Part shown: positions 18,737-27,436 of the stretch, in pieces | Position numbering within the stretch: the first letter of the stretch is position 1 | Layout: each line of letters starts with the position of its first letter | Source: PALSA-693 sp963781155 | GTDB taxonomy: Bacteria; Actinomycetota; Acidimicrobiia; Acidimicrobiales; Palsa-688 | Direction: 5' to 3' | DNA: 64,000 bases | Assembly: GCA_963781155.1 (NCBI GenBank) | Contig: CAWAEC010000016.1 | Span: forward strand, 124,001 to 188,000 | Notes under the pieces: generated by a model | The model's input: only the letters and a program-made list of their open reading frames with translations | Told to the model about the DNA's origin: nothing | Databases searched by the model: none | Position numbers and translations under genes: made by a program

Positions 18737-19498
18737 TCAGAACTTGCGGCCCTTCAAGAGCTGACCGAAGCTCTTTCCTTCCGGGTTGAGCGGTTTGCGC
18801 TGCCGCTCGAACTGTCGCAGCTCTTCGGCGTCCTTCTGCTGCTTTTCCAGATCGTCGAGCTCATCCTTCTTGTTGCGCCGGGCGATCTCTTGTGGCGTCA
18901 GCTTGTGCCGAAGCTCCTTTTCCCGTTGCTGCAGCTCTTCGTCCTCTCGCTGCTGCCCCTCCAGCTCGTCGAGCTCTTGCATCTTGTTGCGGCGCTCGAT
19001 CTCCTCCGGGGTCAGCTTCGTCCGCAGCTTCTTCTCCCGGGTGTCCAGCTCCTCTTTGGTCGAGATCTTCCCGGTGTCCACGCTCCGGTATCGACCCGTC
19101 CCGGTACCTTCCGTGCCCTTCTTGCCGGTACGGTCGCTGCGCCGGGTTCCAGTCTCTTCTTTGGCGAGAGTGTCGGAATTGGAAAGGAGGGCTCGGGCCA
19201 ACAAGCGGAAATCGACGTTCCGCCCCTCCATTTCCGTCTTCACGGCGTCCACCAGCTCGTCCCGTTGCACGCTGACCGGGCCGGGCCCCAGCTCGGCGGC
19301 GAGGTCCACTTCTTCGGCTTCCTCGCTGGTTCCCGGTGACGGCGCGCTCAGCATCTGGGCGACAGCCCGATTGCCGGCTGCTCGTTGCAGCTGGTACACA
19401 GCCCGCGCGTTCGATGGAAGGAAAACCTCGGGTCTCCTGGAGGCCTTCTGGCCGCCTGAGGCTCCGTCGGCCTTGGACGACTCGTGGTCATGCTGCAT
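18737..19498 (-). CDS. Highly charged coiled-coil protein with LQRxAGN motif; candidate eCIS cargo/accessory protein
   Basis: A 253-residue protein. Near residues 36-50 it has VYQLQRAAGNRAVAQML, the same motif found in the adjacent DUF4157 protein (SLQRTAGNAAVASLL). The C-terminal half is Glu/Lys-rich and made of two related units of about 41 residues, each with LTP[EQ]EI[EA]RRNK followed by ELD[ED]LE.QQ, so it is probably a long helix or coiled coil. There is no catalytic signature, signal peptide or membrane helix. GAGGAG lies 9 nt before the ATG. The shared motif and divergent arrangement with the DUF4157 gene suggest both belong to the injection system, with the motif perhaps a docking or loading signal; that is inference. 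Confidence 0.65.
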   Translation of the reverse strand: MQHDHESSKADGASGGQKASRRPEVFLPSNARAVYQLQRAAGNRAVAQMLSAPSPGTSEEAEEVDLAAELGPGPVSVQRDELVDAVKTEMEGRNVDFRLLARALLSNSDTLAKEETGTRRSDRTGKKGTEGTGTGRYRSVDTGKISTKEELDTREKKLRTKLTPEEIERRNKMQELDELEGQQREDEELQQREKELRHKLTPQEIARRNKKDELDDLEKQQKDAEELRQFERQRKPLNPEGKSFGQLLKGRKF

Positions 19499-19607
19499 AA
19501 AACACTTCTCCTCTGGAGTGCTCCTACTTTAGCCCGGCTGTCAAGCGTTGCCCCGCCCTGCGCCCACCTCCACAGGTTGCCCGTCGGTGCAAAAATTGGT
19601 GCCCCAC

Positions 19608-19636
19608 TTGTAAGCGGCTGGCCGGCGACGCACAAT
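19608..19636 (+). promoter_or_regulatory. Candidate promoter of the small DUF4157 gene
   Basis: TTGTAA (19608-19613) and CACAAT (19631-19636) are separated by 17 nt, each matching the sigma-70 consensus at four of six positions. The -10 ends 7 nt before the ATG at 19644, and no ribosome site exists, so a leaderless message is likely. A TTGCCC...TGCA element (19577-19591) lies just upstream. Confidence 0.4.
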
Positions 19637-19643
19637 TCTTTTG

Positions 19644-20477
19644 ATGGAACACGAACCGCTGGTCGGGCAACTGGACGAGGTACAACGGCGAAGGGCGATG
19701 CGACCGTCGCCGGAAACGTCGGGAGACGACATCTCCCGATCCGGGCAGGCCGTCCTCGGCGCCGCGGTCGACGCGCCCGCGGCAGCGTTCAACGCATCCG
19801 TTGTCGCCAGCCTGCAGCGAACCGCAGGCAACGCCGCCGTGGCTTCACTGCTCAGGGACGCCCTGGCTGTGGACGAGGTGGAGTTCGAAGAGCCGTCCCC
19901 GGTGCTCGACATCGTTGGGAAGGGTCGCGGGGAACCGTTGCAGGCAGGACTCCGGCAGGACATGGAAGCCCGCCTGGGCGCTGACTTCTCGGATGTGCGG
20001 ATCCACACCGACGGTGAGGCGGCCAGGTCAGCGGCGGCCGTGTCCGCTCGTGCCTACACCGTCGGTAACGACGTCGTCTTCGGCACCGATGCCCCGGCCC
20101 TCGATACCGGCCCGGGTCACCGCACCCTGGCCCATGAGCTGACGCACGTCATCCAGCAGCGCAGCGGCCCCGTTGAGGGCGTCGCGGCTGGGGGCGGGAT
20201 CTCGATCAGCGACCCTTCCGATCGCTTTGAGACGGCCGCCGAGGCCAACGCGCTGCGAGCAATGTCACAAACCATTCCCGCCCCGGCTGCGGTCGCCGCG
20301 CCAGTGGCGGCACAGCGCCAGATCGCCGCGGAAGAAGCGGAGGACCAGGCCGAGGAGTACCAGGAGGAGGCAGCCGAGTACGAAGACGAGGCTGTCGAAT
20401 CCGCAGAGGAAGCGGTCGAAACGGCGGAGGAAGAGGGAGGAGAAGAGGAGGAGGAGGAAGGGGAGGGCGAGGGCTAG
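19644..20477 (+). CDS. Small DUF4157 (eCIS core domain) metallopeptidase-like protein with acidic tail
   Basis: A 277-residue protein. An N-terminal LQRTAGNAAV motif (about residues 57-66) is followed by a DUF4157 domain: MEARLGADFSDVRIHTDGEA, ARAYTVGNDVVFG and LAHELTHVIQQ, whose HExxH could bind zinc. The last 60 or so residues are almost entirely Glu, Ala and Asp. DUF4157 is strongly linked to extracellular contractile injection systems, where it occurs alone or fused to toxins; here no toxin domain follows, only the acidic tail. A TTG at 19641 is an alternative start. The gene is monocistronic and opposite to the rest of the cluster, so it may be expressed separately. It is convergent with the FG-GAP gene across a strong hairpin. 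Confidence 0.85.
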   Translation: MEHEPLVGQLDEVQRRRAMRPSPETSGDDISRSGQAVLGAAVDAPAAAFNASVVASLQRTAGNAAVASLLRDALAVDEVEFEEPSPVLDIVGKGRGEPLQAGLRQDMEARLGADFSDVRIHTDGEAARSAAAVSARAYTVGNDVVFGTDAPALDTGPGHRTLAHELTHVIQQRSGPVEGVAAGGGISISDPSDRFETAAEANALRAMSQTIPAPAAVAAPVAAQRQIAAEEAEDQAEEYQEEAAEYEDEAVESAEEAVETAEEEGGEEEEEEGEGEG

Positions 20478-20500
20478 CCACCTCGGGCTCGCCCTCGCCC
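20465..20500. terminator. Bidirectional hairpin terminator between convergent genes
   Basis: A perfect 10-bp stem (20465-20474 with 20491-20500) encloses a nested 4-bp AGCC/GGCT stem. It overlaps the end of the DUF4157 gene and lies before the FG-GAP stop. There is no U-tract. Confidence 0.55.
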
Positions 20501-20511
20501 TTCGAACCCGC

Positions 20512-21976
20512 TCAGTCCAGGTACTTCTCTATCTGCGGCGTGAACTTTTTCCACCAATCGGGTGGCAGGCCGCCCCAACGGAGCGGGGGTTCCGCCACCA
20601 ATCGGGGGGTGTCCATCCAGGCCGGGCGGGGGTCACCATCGGCGTACAGGTACCCGCCGCCGTCTTGATCGGCCTTGGGGTTCCCGGGAGCTCCGACCAG
20701 GCACCACGTGCCCAGGTCATAGGTGGAGGCGGCCACTGAGCTTCCGAAGCCGTCGCCTTCTTGCGGGCTGCTGCTGACGAACTGGGCGCTCGGGCTGAAG
20801 GTCGCTCCCGCCGGGGCGTCCTCCACCACGTCATTGATGTACAGGAAGGCGGAGGCCGTCTCGCCTTCGGCCGGACCGGGTGCGCCGACCAGCAGGAATG
20901 GCGCTTGTTCGAGGACGTAGGTCTCGTCGGCGGTATACGAGGGGAACGTTTCGGGGAAGGCGATGGACGCGCCGAACTGGGCGCCTTCCGCTGGGCCGTA
21001 CACGGGGGGCTGGGTCTCGCTGCGCACGAACGATCCCTCGGCGTAGTTGAAGATCCAGACGGCCCCTGTACCTTCAATCATGTCGTCGAAGTTCGGGTCG
21101 AACGGCGCTCCGACCGCCAGCGTGACGCCACCGGTCAGGGCGACGCAACTGCCGAAGCCCTGCGTGCGGAATTCCTCGTCGGCATCGGGGAAATAGGGCT
21201 GCAGTGGATCGAGGAACCGGAATGGCGACGTCCACTTCCCGTGCTCGGCCGTCCGCCCGACATAGACCGCACCTTCGCCGTCGTTGGCCCCGGGTGCCCC
21301 GACCGCCAGGGTCAGGGTGCCGTCCCATTGGCCGTAGCCGTCACCGGAAGCGGAGATGGCCACCGTGGCGCCGAATTGATCGTCCGCCGTCCCGGCCGTA
21401 TTGGGGTTGGCGATGGGTGAGGTCGACCACGGAGTGCGTCGAAGCCTCGAGCCCCTGATACATGAATACCTGACCGCTTCCTGTCTTGCCCCGAGGCGGC
21501 GGAACTCCGGGCGCGCCCACCGCGATGTAATCCGCCGTGCTGTCCGAGCAATGGGCGACGGAGGCGCCAAACCCGTCGCCTTTGGTCGACTCGTTGTAGC
21601 TGAGTTCGGCGACGACCGGGATCGCGGTGTACGTCCACGCTCCGTACGGCGGGCTGAGGACGAAGACCCGCCCGGGGGTGTTGCGATCTCCTGGCGCGCC
21701 GACAACGACGGTGTCGCCGAAGGCCACGCAGGACGACCCCAGGGCCCGAACCTGCTCAGACCCCTCGATCTTGGAGCCGCTCAGGACGCCGACGTAGCCC
21801 CACGCGTTCCTGATCGGCGAGTAGAAATAGATCACGAGGGCGCCGGCGCCACCCAGTGCGTCCGGAACCCCTACGGCGGCTACGCCCGATCCGATCGCCA
21901 CTGCGGCTCGGGGAGGTTCCTCGCCCGGCTCGGCGTTGAACAACGGAAAGTACTCGATTGTTTCGATCATGGACAC
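20512..21976 (-). CDS. FG-GAP-type beta-propeller protein, frame broken once
   Basis: About 488 residues when joined. Repeats of the form GDGFGASVA...DYIAVGAPG occur through both halves (for example FGDTVVVGAPGD, LTLAVGAPGAND, FLLVGAPGPAEG, WCLVGAPGNPKADQ). This is the FG-GAP/integrin alpha-like blade pattern, giving a six- or seven-bladed propeller. The frame changes near 21415-21425. There is no obvious signal peptide or membrane helix. Such propellers bind proteins or sugars, and some lie at phage-tail or surface interfaces. Its position at the 3' end of the eCIS gene string, after two cysteine-cluster genes, suggests an accessory or host-recognition role (inference). GGAGG precedes the GTG start at 21976; ATG 21970 is an alternative. 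Confidence 0.75.
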
Positions 21977-22003
21977 CTGTGATCCGCCTCCTCGGAATCG
22001 ACG

Positions 22004-22637
22004 TCAACCAAACTGCTGCCCTGCGGGTGGAACAAGTGCGTCAGGCTCGGTTCGAGGTTCTGGCGGGGCAGCCCCTGGACCGTCAGCCACCGAGCCGGCC
22101 GCGCTGTGCGGACCGGTAGCACGCCCGGCCTTCTTTCGTTCGGCCTTTTCCAGCCGGTCGCGGAGAATCTCAATCGGCGGGATAGCCACGATCCGGCCCA
22201 GATCGTCGAAGACGATCGAGTCGGCAATCACCCCGAACTGGTCGCGGCTGACCCGCACGATGTCATCAGGGCGGGGCGTACCGAAATGCCCCCGGTACTC
22301 GCAACTCATCGCGTCGTAGTACGCCGCATTTCAAGGGCCGTTCGTCGGTGCCGAACACCGAGCAGCGATTGCCATCCAGATGGCGGCAGGTCGTGTGCAC
22401 GATCACCGCCCAGCTATCCGCGGCCACCCCCACCTCCACACCGGGAAAGCCCAGGCAATACCGCAGGAACTCGAGTTGGGACGCGTCGCCGGGGATGCCG
22501 CGATTGAACACCAGCCTCTGGCAGCACCAGGCCCCACACCCGGAGCACGGATCGGACACCTCCCAGTCCCCGTGGCGATGGCGGGGCCGCATATCGTCGC
22601 CCGGTCCCTTCTCGGAGAGCACGATGCTGACCGCCAC
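22004..22637 (-). CDS. Cysteine-cluster (YkgJ-like) protein, copy 2, frame broken once
   Basis: The N-terminal part has CSGCGAWCCQRLVFN near residue 31, a CxxC...CC cluster typical of the YkgJ zinc/iron chelator family, then TTCRHLDGNRCSVFG and LKCG. Near 22320-22330 the frame changes and continues YYDAMSCEYRGHFG to a helical Pro-rich end. The joined length is about 210 residues. Cysteine pattern and order match the upstream gene, so the two are paralogues. Such proteins probably bind a metal or Fe-S centre; no enzyme activity is established. The start is GTG 22637 or ATG 22592; neither has an ideal ribosome site. Confidence 0.65.
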
Positions 22638-22652
22638 TCCTCCCTGATGGGA

Positions 22653-23181
22653 TCAGGCCCGGGAGGCGGCGCCGGGGACCGCTGCAGGGGAAGCGCCGGA
22701 AACCCTCCAGCATCTCGTCCCAGTCAGGCACGGCGATCACCCGGCGGTCGTCGTCGAACTCCATTCGCTCCGCCAACCAAGCCATCCGATGCGGGTCGAG
22801 CATGGGCCGCTCCGGGTCGACGTCGGCGGTGATGCGGTGGCGGTACCCGCACGAATGGGCGTTGTACTGGACGCAGACCGCGGGTTGGAGCGGAGTCGAG
22901 TGCACCGTGCACAACCCGCTCGGGACGTCGAGGTAGCCGCACGGTTGGTAGAAGTAGATGTCGACCTTGCCCTCTCGATCCAGTCCGAGCATGATGCCGT
23001 CGAAGTTCAGCAGGTAAAGGGCGTGGTCGATGTCAAGCAGGCGCTGCAGCTTGAAATCGCCGAGGAGCAGGTAGTTGCAGCACGGCGAGGTCGTGCAGGA
23101 GAGGCAGGGCGCCTCCCTCGCCTGGCGGTAGCTGAGGCGGTCGTCGTTGGGAGTGAACGTAACCGGGACGCTCGGTAGCAC
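22653..23181 (-). CDS. Cysteine-cluster (YkgJ-like) protein, copy 1, frame probably broken near the end
   Basis: Starts VPVTFTPNDDRLSYRQAREA and then shows CLSCTTSPCCNYLL, GYLDVPSGLCTVH and CVQYNAHSCGYR. This is the same arrangement of cysteine clusters as the next gene, marking a tandem duplication. The open frame runs past a sensible end; a shift near 22690 brings a stop at 22653-22655, giving about 176 residues. The start at GTG 23181 is uncertain: an ATG at 23210 overlaps the preceding TGA as ATGA and would need one more shift. Metal or Fe-S binding is likely from the cysteines. The reason for two copies inside an eCIS string is unknown. Confidence 0.62.
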
Positions 23182-23205
23182 GCGGCCCGCTGTCCACGGT
23201 GCCGG

Positions 23206-24169
23206 TCATCGCCGGCCGCCGGCACCCAGGAAGCGACCGAGCTTCGGCGGTCGTTTGAAACTGGGCCCACTCTTCTTCGCCACCGCTCCAGCCTTTTTCA
23301 CAGATGTCGTCGCCTTCTTCGCCGAGAACGCTACTTTGCTCTGACCGGCAGCCTTCTTGGCCCCGCTCATGTCCTTGCCGATCGTAGACCGGCCCCCGGC
23401 CAGCTCCGACCGCAGCTTCTTCTGTCGCACCAGCGCGCTGTGCGTAGGGGCCGTCGCCTTCAACAAGGCCTGCTTCTTCAACCCCGCCGCCTTCTTCAGG
23501 CCGGCCGCTTCCTTGGCTGCAAGCTTGTGCGCCGGGACCGCCTGCGATCTTCTTGGCCTGCGACAATTCCTTGCTCGCTGCCCCCTTGGCGCCGCTTTTC
23601 ACTTTTTTCAAGTCGCCGGCGGCCGACTTCAGGCTCTTGCCGACCAGGCCTTCTGCCGGACCAGGGCGCTGTGAGCTGGCGCCATGGCCTTCAAGGCCGC
23701 TTGTTTTCGTAACTTTGCCGCCTTCTTCAGCCCGGCCGCGTCCTTCGCGGCCAGCTTGTTCGCCGGGACCGCGGCCTTTTTCAGGTTTTTGAGCTGCGAC
23801 AACTCCTTTCCGGCGGCCGCCCTTGACGCCACTCTTCGCTTTCTTCAGTTCCCCCGCCGCGGCCATGAGTCGTTTGTCGGCCATGGTCTTCTGGCGAACC
23901 AGGGCGCTGTGGTCGCCCATGATTCTGGGCAGCCGGGCCTTCACCGCTTTCTTCGACGGGCGGCCAGCTTGGACACACCGGGAAGCGCCCGACTTGACCC
24001 CCCGGCCCGGCCAAGGTTGGCACCGGAAGGGACGCTGGGCGTGACGGCGCTGGCCATGCGCGGTCAGGCCGCCCGGGACCTGGCGCCCCGGCTCGGCGGC
24101 CGGCGACGCCAGCGGCCGCTGTGCGGGCTCGATCGGGTCCACCCGATCAGGACGTCGGGTCACCGTCAT
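23206..24169 (-). CDS. Lys/Ala-rich histone-H1-like repeat protein, frame broken several times
   Basis: Three related units of about 78 residues are visible in different frames, each beginning with HSALVRQK. Typical continuations are AAGELKKAKSGVKG, AAGDLKKVKSGAKGAASKEL and AAKDAAGLKKAAKLRKQAAL. The C-terminus is AKKATTSVKKAGAVAKKSGP. The composition resembles bacterial histone H1-like or phasin-like helical proteins. The joined length is about 320 residues, and the N-terminal 70 residues are uncertain. The ATG at 24169 overlaps the tail-protein-I stop. No known eCIS structural protein looks like this. It could bind nucleic acid or polyanions, act as an internal helical component, or be cargo; the sequence does not decide. 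Confidence 0.55.
23432..23910 (-). repeat. About 235-bp coding repeats in the Lys/Ala-rich gene
   Basis: The HSALVRQK-coding segment recurs at about 23432, 23663 and 23901, spacings of 231 and 238 bp, with flanking Lys/Ala codons also similar. The spacing differences include probable sequence indels. Confidence 0.6.
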
Positions 24170-25060
24170 CCGGGGATTGGTCGGTGAGCTGGTCCGGGCT
24201 CGGCGGAGTCGGTGGGGTCGGCGGAGCCAGTTCGACAGGCTCAGACCCGGGCGGATCCACGGCACCCGGCGCCTCGCGTTCGGTTACGTCAGTGTCAGCC
24301 GACATGGCGCTCGGATCGTCGAGCTGCTCCTGGCTCGGCGGGGTCTGCGGCGCCAGCTCGATGTGCTCCGAACCGGGCAGGTCGACCGCACCGGGCGCTT
24401 CGTGGTCGGCGACCGTCTCGCCGGTGTCTTCCGCGGGCCCCTGGACGGTGGCTCCGCCGACGAGCATCTCCAGCTGGTACGGCACATGGGCGGGGCGGGA
24501 CGCGGCCACGATGCGACTGACGGCGGTACGCTGGACATCGGCCGGGTCGTCGACCTCGCAGCCGCACCGTCAGATGAGGCCGCGGTGAGCCCGGCATCGG
24601 GCTGTCGGCGGTCTGCGACCAGTCGCAGCCCCCGCTCTCCTCGATCTGCGGGCGTGACGCCGGCGTACAGGCGGACGTGGGCGGCCAGCCCGGCCGCCGT
24701 GCCCCGGATGCGGTACAGCACGACGGCGTCCTGGATCAGACGGCGGCGTCGCTCGAGCGTCCAGGTCTCGTCGATGTCGACTCCGACCCAGCTGGCCAGC
24801 CAGTCGACGAAGTCGGGCGGGGCCAGCCGGGGTCGAGGTAGCTGTCGAAGCAGTCGAGCGTGGTGAACAGCGGGGCCAGCACCTCGTCGAGGGCGCCCAT
24901 CATCCGCTGGCAGAACTCGTCCTCCTGGAGCACGGCCGGGAGCAGCGCCCCGATGGGCCGCGGGCTCGGCAGACCCTCGATCAGGCCGCGCATCGGCAGG
25001 TTCAGGGCGAGGCTGGCGGGCTCCTCGGTCAGGCGGCCCGGATGACACGACAGACGCCAT
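24147..25060 (-). CDS. Phage tail protein I-like baseplate protein with repeated C-terminal tail, frame broken several times
   Basis: GAGGAG precedes the ATG at 25060 by 8 nt. Recognisable parts in order are LTEEPASLALNLPMRGLIEG, LLPAVLQEDEFCQRMMGALD, LFTTLDCFDSYLDP, DFVDWLASWVGVDIDETW and RRRLIQDAVVLYRIRGTAAG. These define the tail protein I family (P2 gpI-like), which sits with baseplate J at the tail tip. The C-terminus (VPYQLEMLVGGATV) is extended by an acidic Pro-rich tail in which EAPGAVD.PGSE..ELAP.TPP occurs twice. At least three frame changes are needed. It starts 2 nt after the baseplate J stop. Confidence 0.78.
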
Positions 25061-25062
25061 CG

Positions 25063-27024
25063 CTACATCTCCTCCACCCGCACCTGGTGCTGGTAGGAGA
25101 AGACCAGGGCGTTGGCGGCCACCTCGACCCGCTGGGCGGCCTGGCCCCGCTGGCCGGTGATCGGGTTGGCGGCGAAGAGCCGCACGTCCTCGACCAACTC
25201 CGTCCCGGGCAGGCGCTGGAGCAGGGCGTAGACCTCGCCCATGTGGACGGGTCGCCCGAAGTCCCAGCCCGTCCCGTCCATGCCCCCGCTGATGGGATGG
25301 AGATAGGCGTACAGGGCGTCGGTCGCCGTTCTTTGCAGCCGGTTCGGGATCGGCCCACGGGCGGGCCCGGAGCATGGCCACGACCGTGACGCCTTGGTAG
25401 GCCGGCGGCTCGACCATGACCCGGGCCCCGATGGTCCGGCGCGAGTCCAGGAAGGCGGCCACGTTGCTCAGCGTCTCCTCGGGTGGTACCAGCTGCTCGA
25501 ACGACAGCCGGCCGTCCTCGTCGTCGGCGACGGCCGGCACGATCAGGACCCGGACCCCGCCGGCCTCCTCGTCAGTGGTGGCCGGCACGGCCCTGACCCG
25601 GCGCCGCCTCGGGCGCCGCCTGCTTGGCCAGCTGCTCGTAGTCCTCGGCGGTGACCGCTCGGCCCAGGGTGCGCATGACGATGGGTCCGCGGATCTTGGC
25701 CTCTTCGATGTCCTCGCCGTCGACTCCGCCCGTCGCCGGCATACCGGTTCTCGACCCGGGCCACATACGGGATGGTCGTCCGGCAGACCCGGATGGCCGT
25801 CTGGGCGACGTTGCCCTGGCGGCCGCCGCCGGTGTGGTAGCGGCGCAGGCGCAGTACCGATCCTTTGGCCGGCACGGCCCCGTAACCGCACCAACTCCCC
25901 GTCGGGCATCCGCACGGCCGGACCGAGCAGCACCTCGCCGACGACCGGCGTCGAGCACGAAGTGGCGGTCGTCGGGCTGGCTCTGGGAGAAGTCCTGCGA
26001 CCTCCACCCACTCCTGCCACCCTTCCTCGTCGTCGGAGACCTCCAGGACGACCGGCTCGCCCGACGGGACGACCGGCGTCCGGGCCACCTCGGAAGCGCT
26101 GCCCGGGGACGCCTTCGGACAGTCCGAGGACCTCGTCCTCGATCACCTCGGCCTGGACCGCCTCGATGGTCCCGCCGACGGTGTGGCCTCCAGCCCCTTG
26201 ATCAGCGGCGAGTTGCTGTAGAAGGGCTGGTCCTCCTCGGGCGTCGTCACCCGGGCCCGGAGCCAGCCGGCCCGCAGTTGGTGCTCGAGCGACATGACAT
26301 GTGTCGGCGGGACGTGCAGGACGACCTCGCCGGCCCGGTTGAGGCCGCCGGTGGTGTCCTTGTCCACCTCGCACTCGACCCAGGCTGTCCCCGTCGAAGG
26401 CCTCCCAGGCCAGCGGCGGCCACTCGGGGTCCACACCGATTCCCTCGATGTTGCAGTCGAAGCGGAGGCTGACCGCGCAGCGAGGCACGGCCGCCGACAG
26501 GCCGATGAGCAGCACTTCGTCGGGTACCGGCTGCGGGGAGAAGCAGGAGAACGAGGACAGCTTGATGGCGTCGGTGTGGTTGCGCCACGTTCCACCCGAT
26601 CGGGATCGAGCCCACGTAGGTCATCTCGCAGGGGACGATGTCCAGAGTGTCGGTGGTGGTGAAGGCGATCGCCGAGCCGACGGCTTCGGTGCGCGGCGTG
26701 GCCACCTCGACTCCGATGGGCACGACGATCGGGATCTCCTGGGGGGCCGACAGCCAGAACGTCACCTTGGTGGTCGCCGGCGGTGGGGGGAAACAGGCGG
26801 ACGCCGATCAGCTCGAGGAACTTGATGTAGTTGCGGTCGGGTACCCGGTTGAGCCGGTAGAGGAGCTGGTCGGTCATGTAGGCGAACGTCTCGATCAGGG
26901 TGACGCCGGGGTCGGAGACGTTGTGGTCCGTCCACTCCGGGCAGCGCCGCTGGACCAGCCGCTTGGCGTCGTCGACCAGGTTCTGGAAGCGGCGGTCGTC
27001 CAGGTTGGGTGCCGGCAGCGCCAT
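25063..27024 (-). CDS. Baseplate J-like protein, heavily frameshifted
   Basis: The N-terminus LDDRRFQNLVDDAKRLVQRR, then DPGVTLIETFAYMTDQLLYR and NYIKFLELIGVRLFPP, is the signature of the putative baseplate assembly protein family (Pvc11-like, gpJ-related). Later segments in changing frames agree: IPIVVPIGVEVATPRTEAVG, VVLHVPPTHVMSLEHQLRAG, GPIVMRTLGRAVTAEDYEQL, VRVLIVPAVADDEDGRLSF and VALLQRLPG-type C-terminal sequence ending VEVAANALVFSYQHQVRVEEM across two short pieces. The span codes for about 650 residues, a normal size for the family. About ten indels are needed, the densest in the window. The gene starts 5 nt after the gp25 stop. Confidence 0.85.
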
Positions 27025-27029
27025 TCCGC

Positions 27030-27428
27030 TTACTCCTCTTCCGGTATCACGTAGAAGGGAAAGACCAGGTTGCGAGGGTCGTAAGAACCCTTCTTCTCGT
27101 ACACGATGTTGATGTAGAGCGTGTTGCGGGCGTACTCGTCGACGCTGACGTCCACGCTCTTGACCTCGATGCGGGGCTCCCAGAACGCCAGCGACCGCTT
27201 GACCTCGACCGCCAGCCGCCCGGCGGTGGTGGCGTCCGCGGGGGCGAACACGTAGTCGTGGATGCCGCAGCCGAACTCCGGCCGCATCGGCCGCTCTCCC
27301 GGGGCGGTGGCCAGGATCAGGCGCATGGCCTGCTCGAGATCGCGCTCGTCGCTGGTGAGGGCGATGCTGCCCGAGGCGTCGGTGCCGAGCGGGTAGCGCC
27401 AGCCCTGCCCGATGAAGTTCTCGGCCAT
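27030..27428 (-). CDS. gpW/gp25-like baseplate protein
   Basis: An intact 132-residue protein: GQGWRYPLGTDASGSIALTS, then LEQAMRLILATAPGERPMRP, FGCGIHDYVFAPADATTAGR and a C-terminal EVKSVDVSVDEYARNTLYIN. This is the T4 gp25-like fold that initiates sheath polymerisation at the baseplate (Pvc9/Afp9 in eCIS). The ATG at 27428 begins 8 nt after the spike stop. It is one of the few eCIS baseplate genes here without a frame break, giving a clean anchor for the family assignment. Confidence 0.9.
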   Translation of the reverse strand: MAENFIGQGWRYPLGTDASGSIALTSDERDLEQAMRLILATAPGERPMRPEFGCGIHDYVFAPADATTAGRLAVEVKRSLAFWEPRIEVKSVDVSVDEYARNTLYINIVYEKKGSYDPRNLVFPFYVIPEEE

Positions 27429-27436
27429 GGCTGTCC

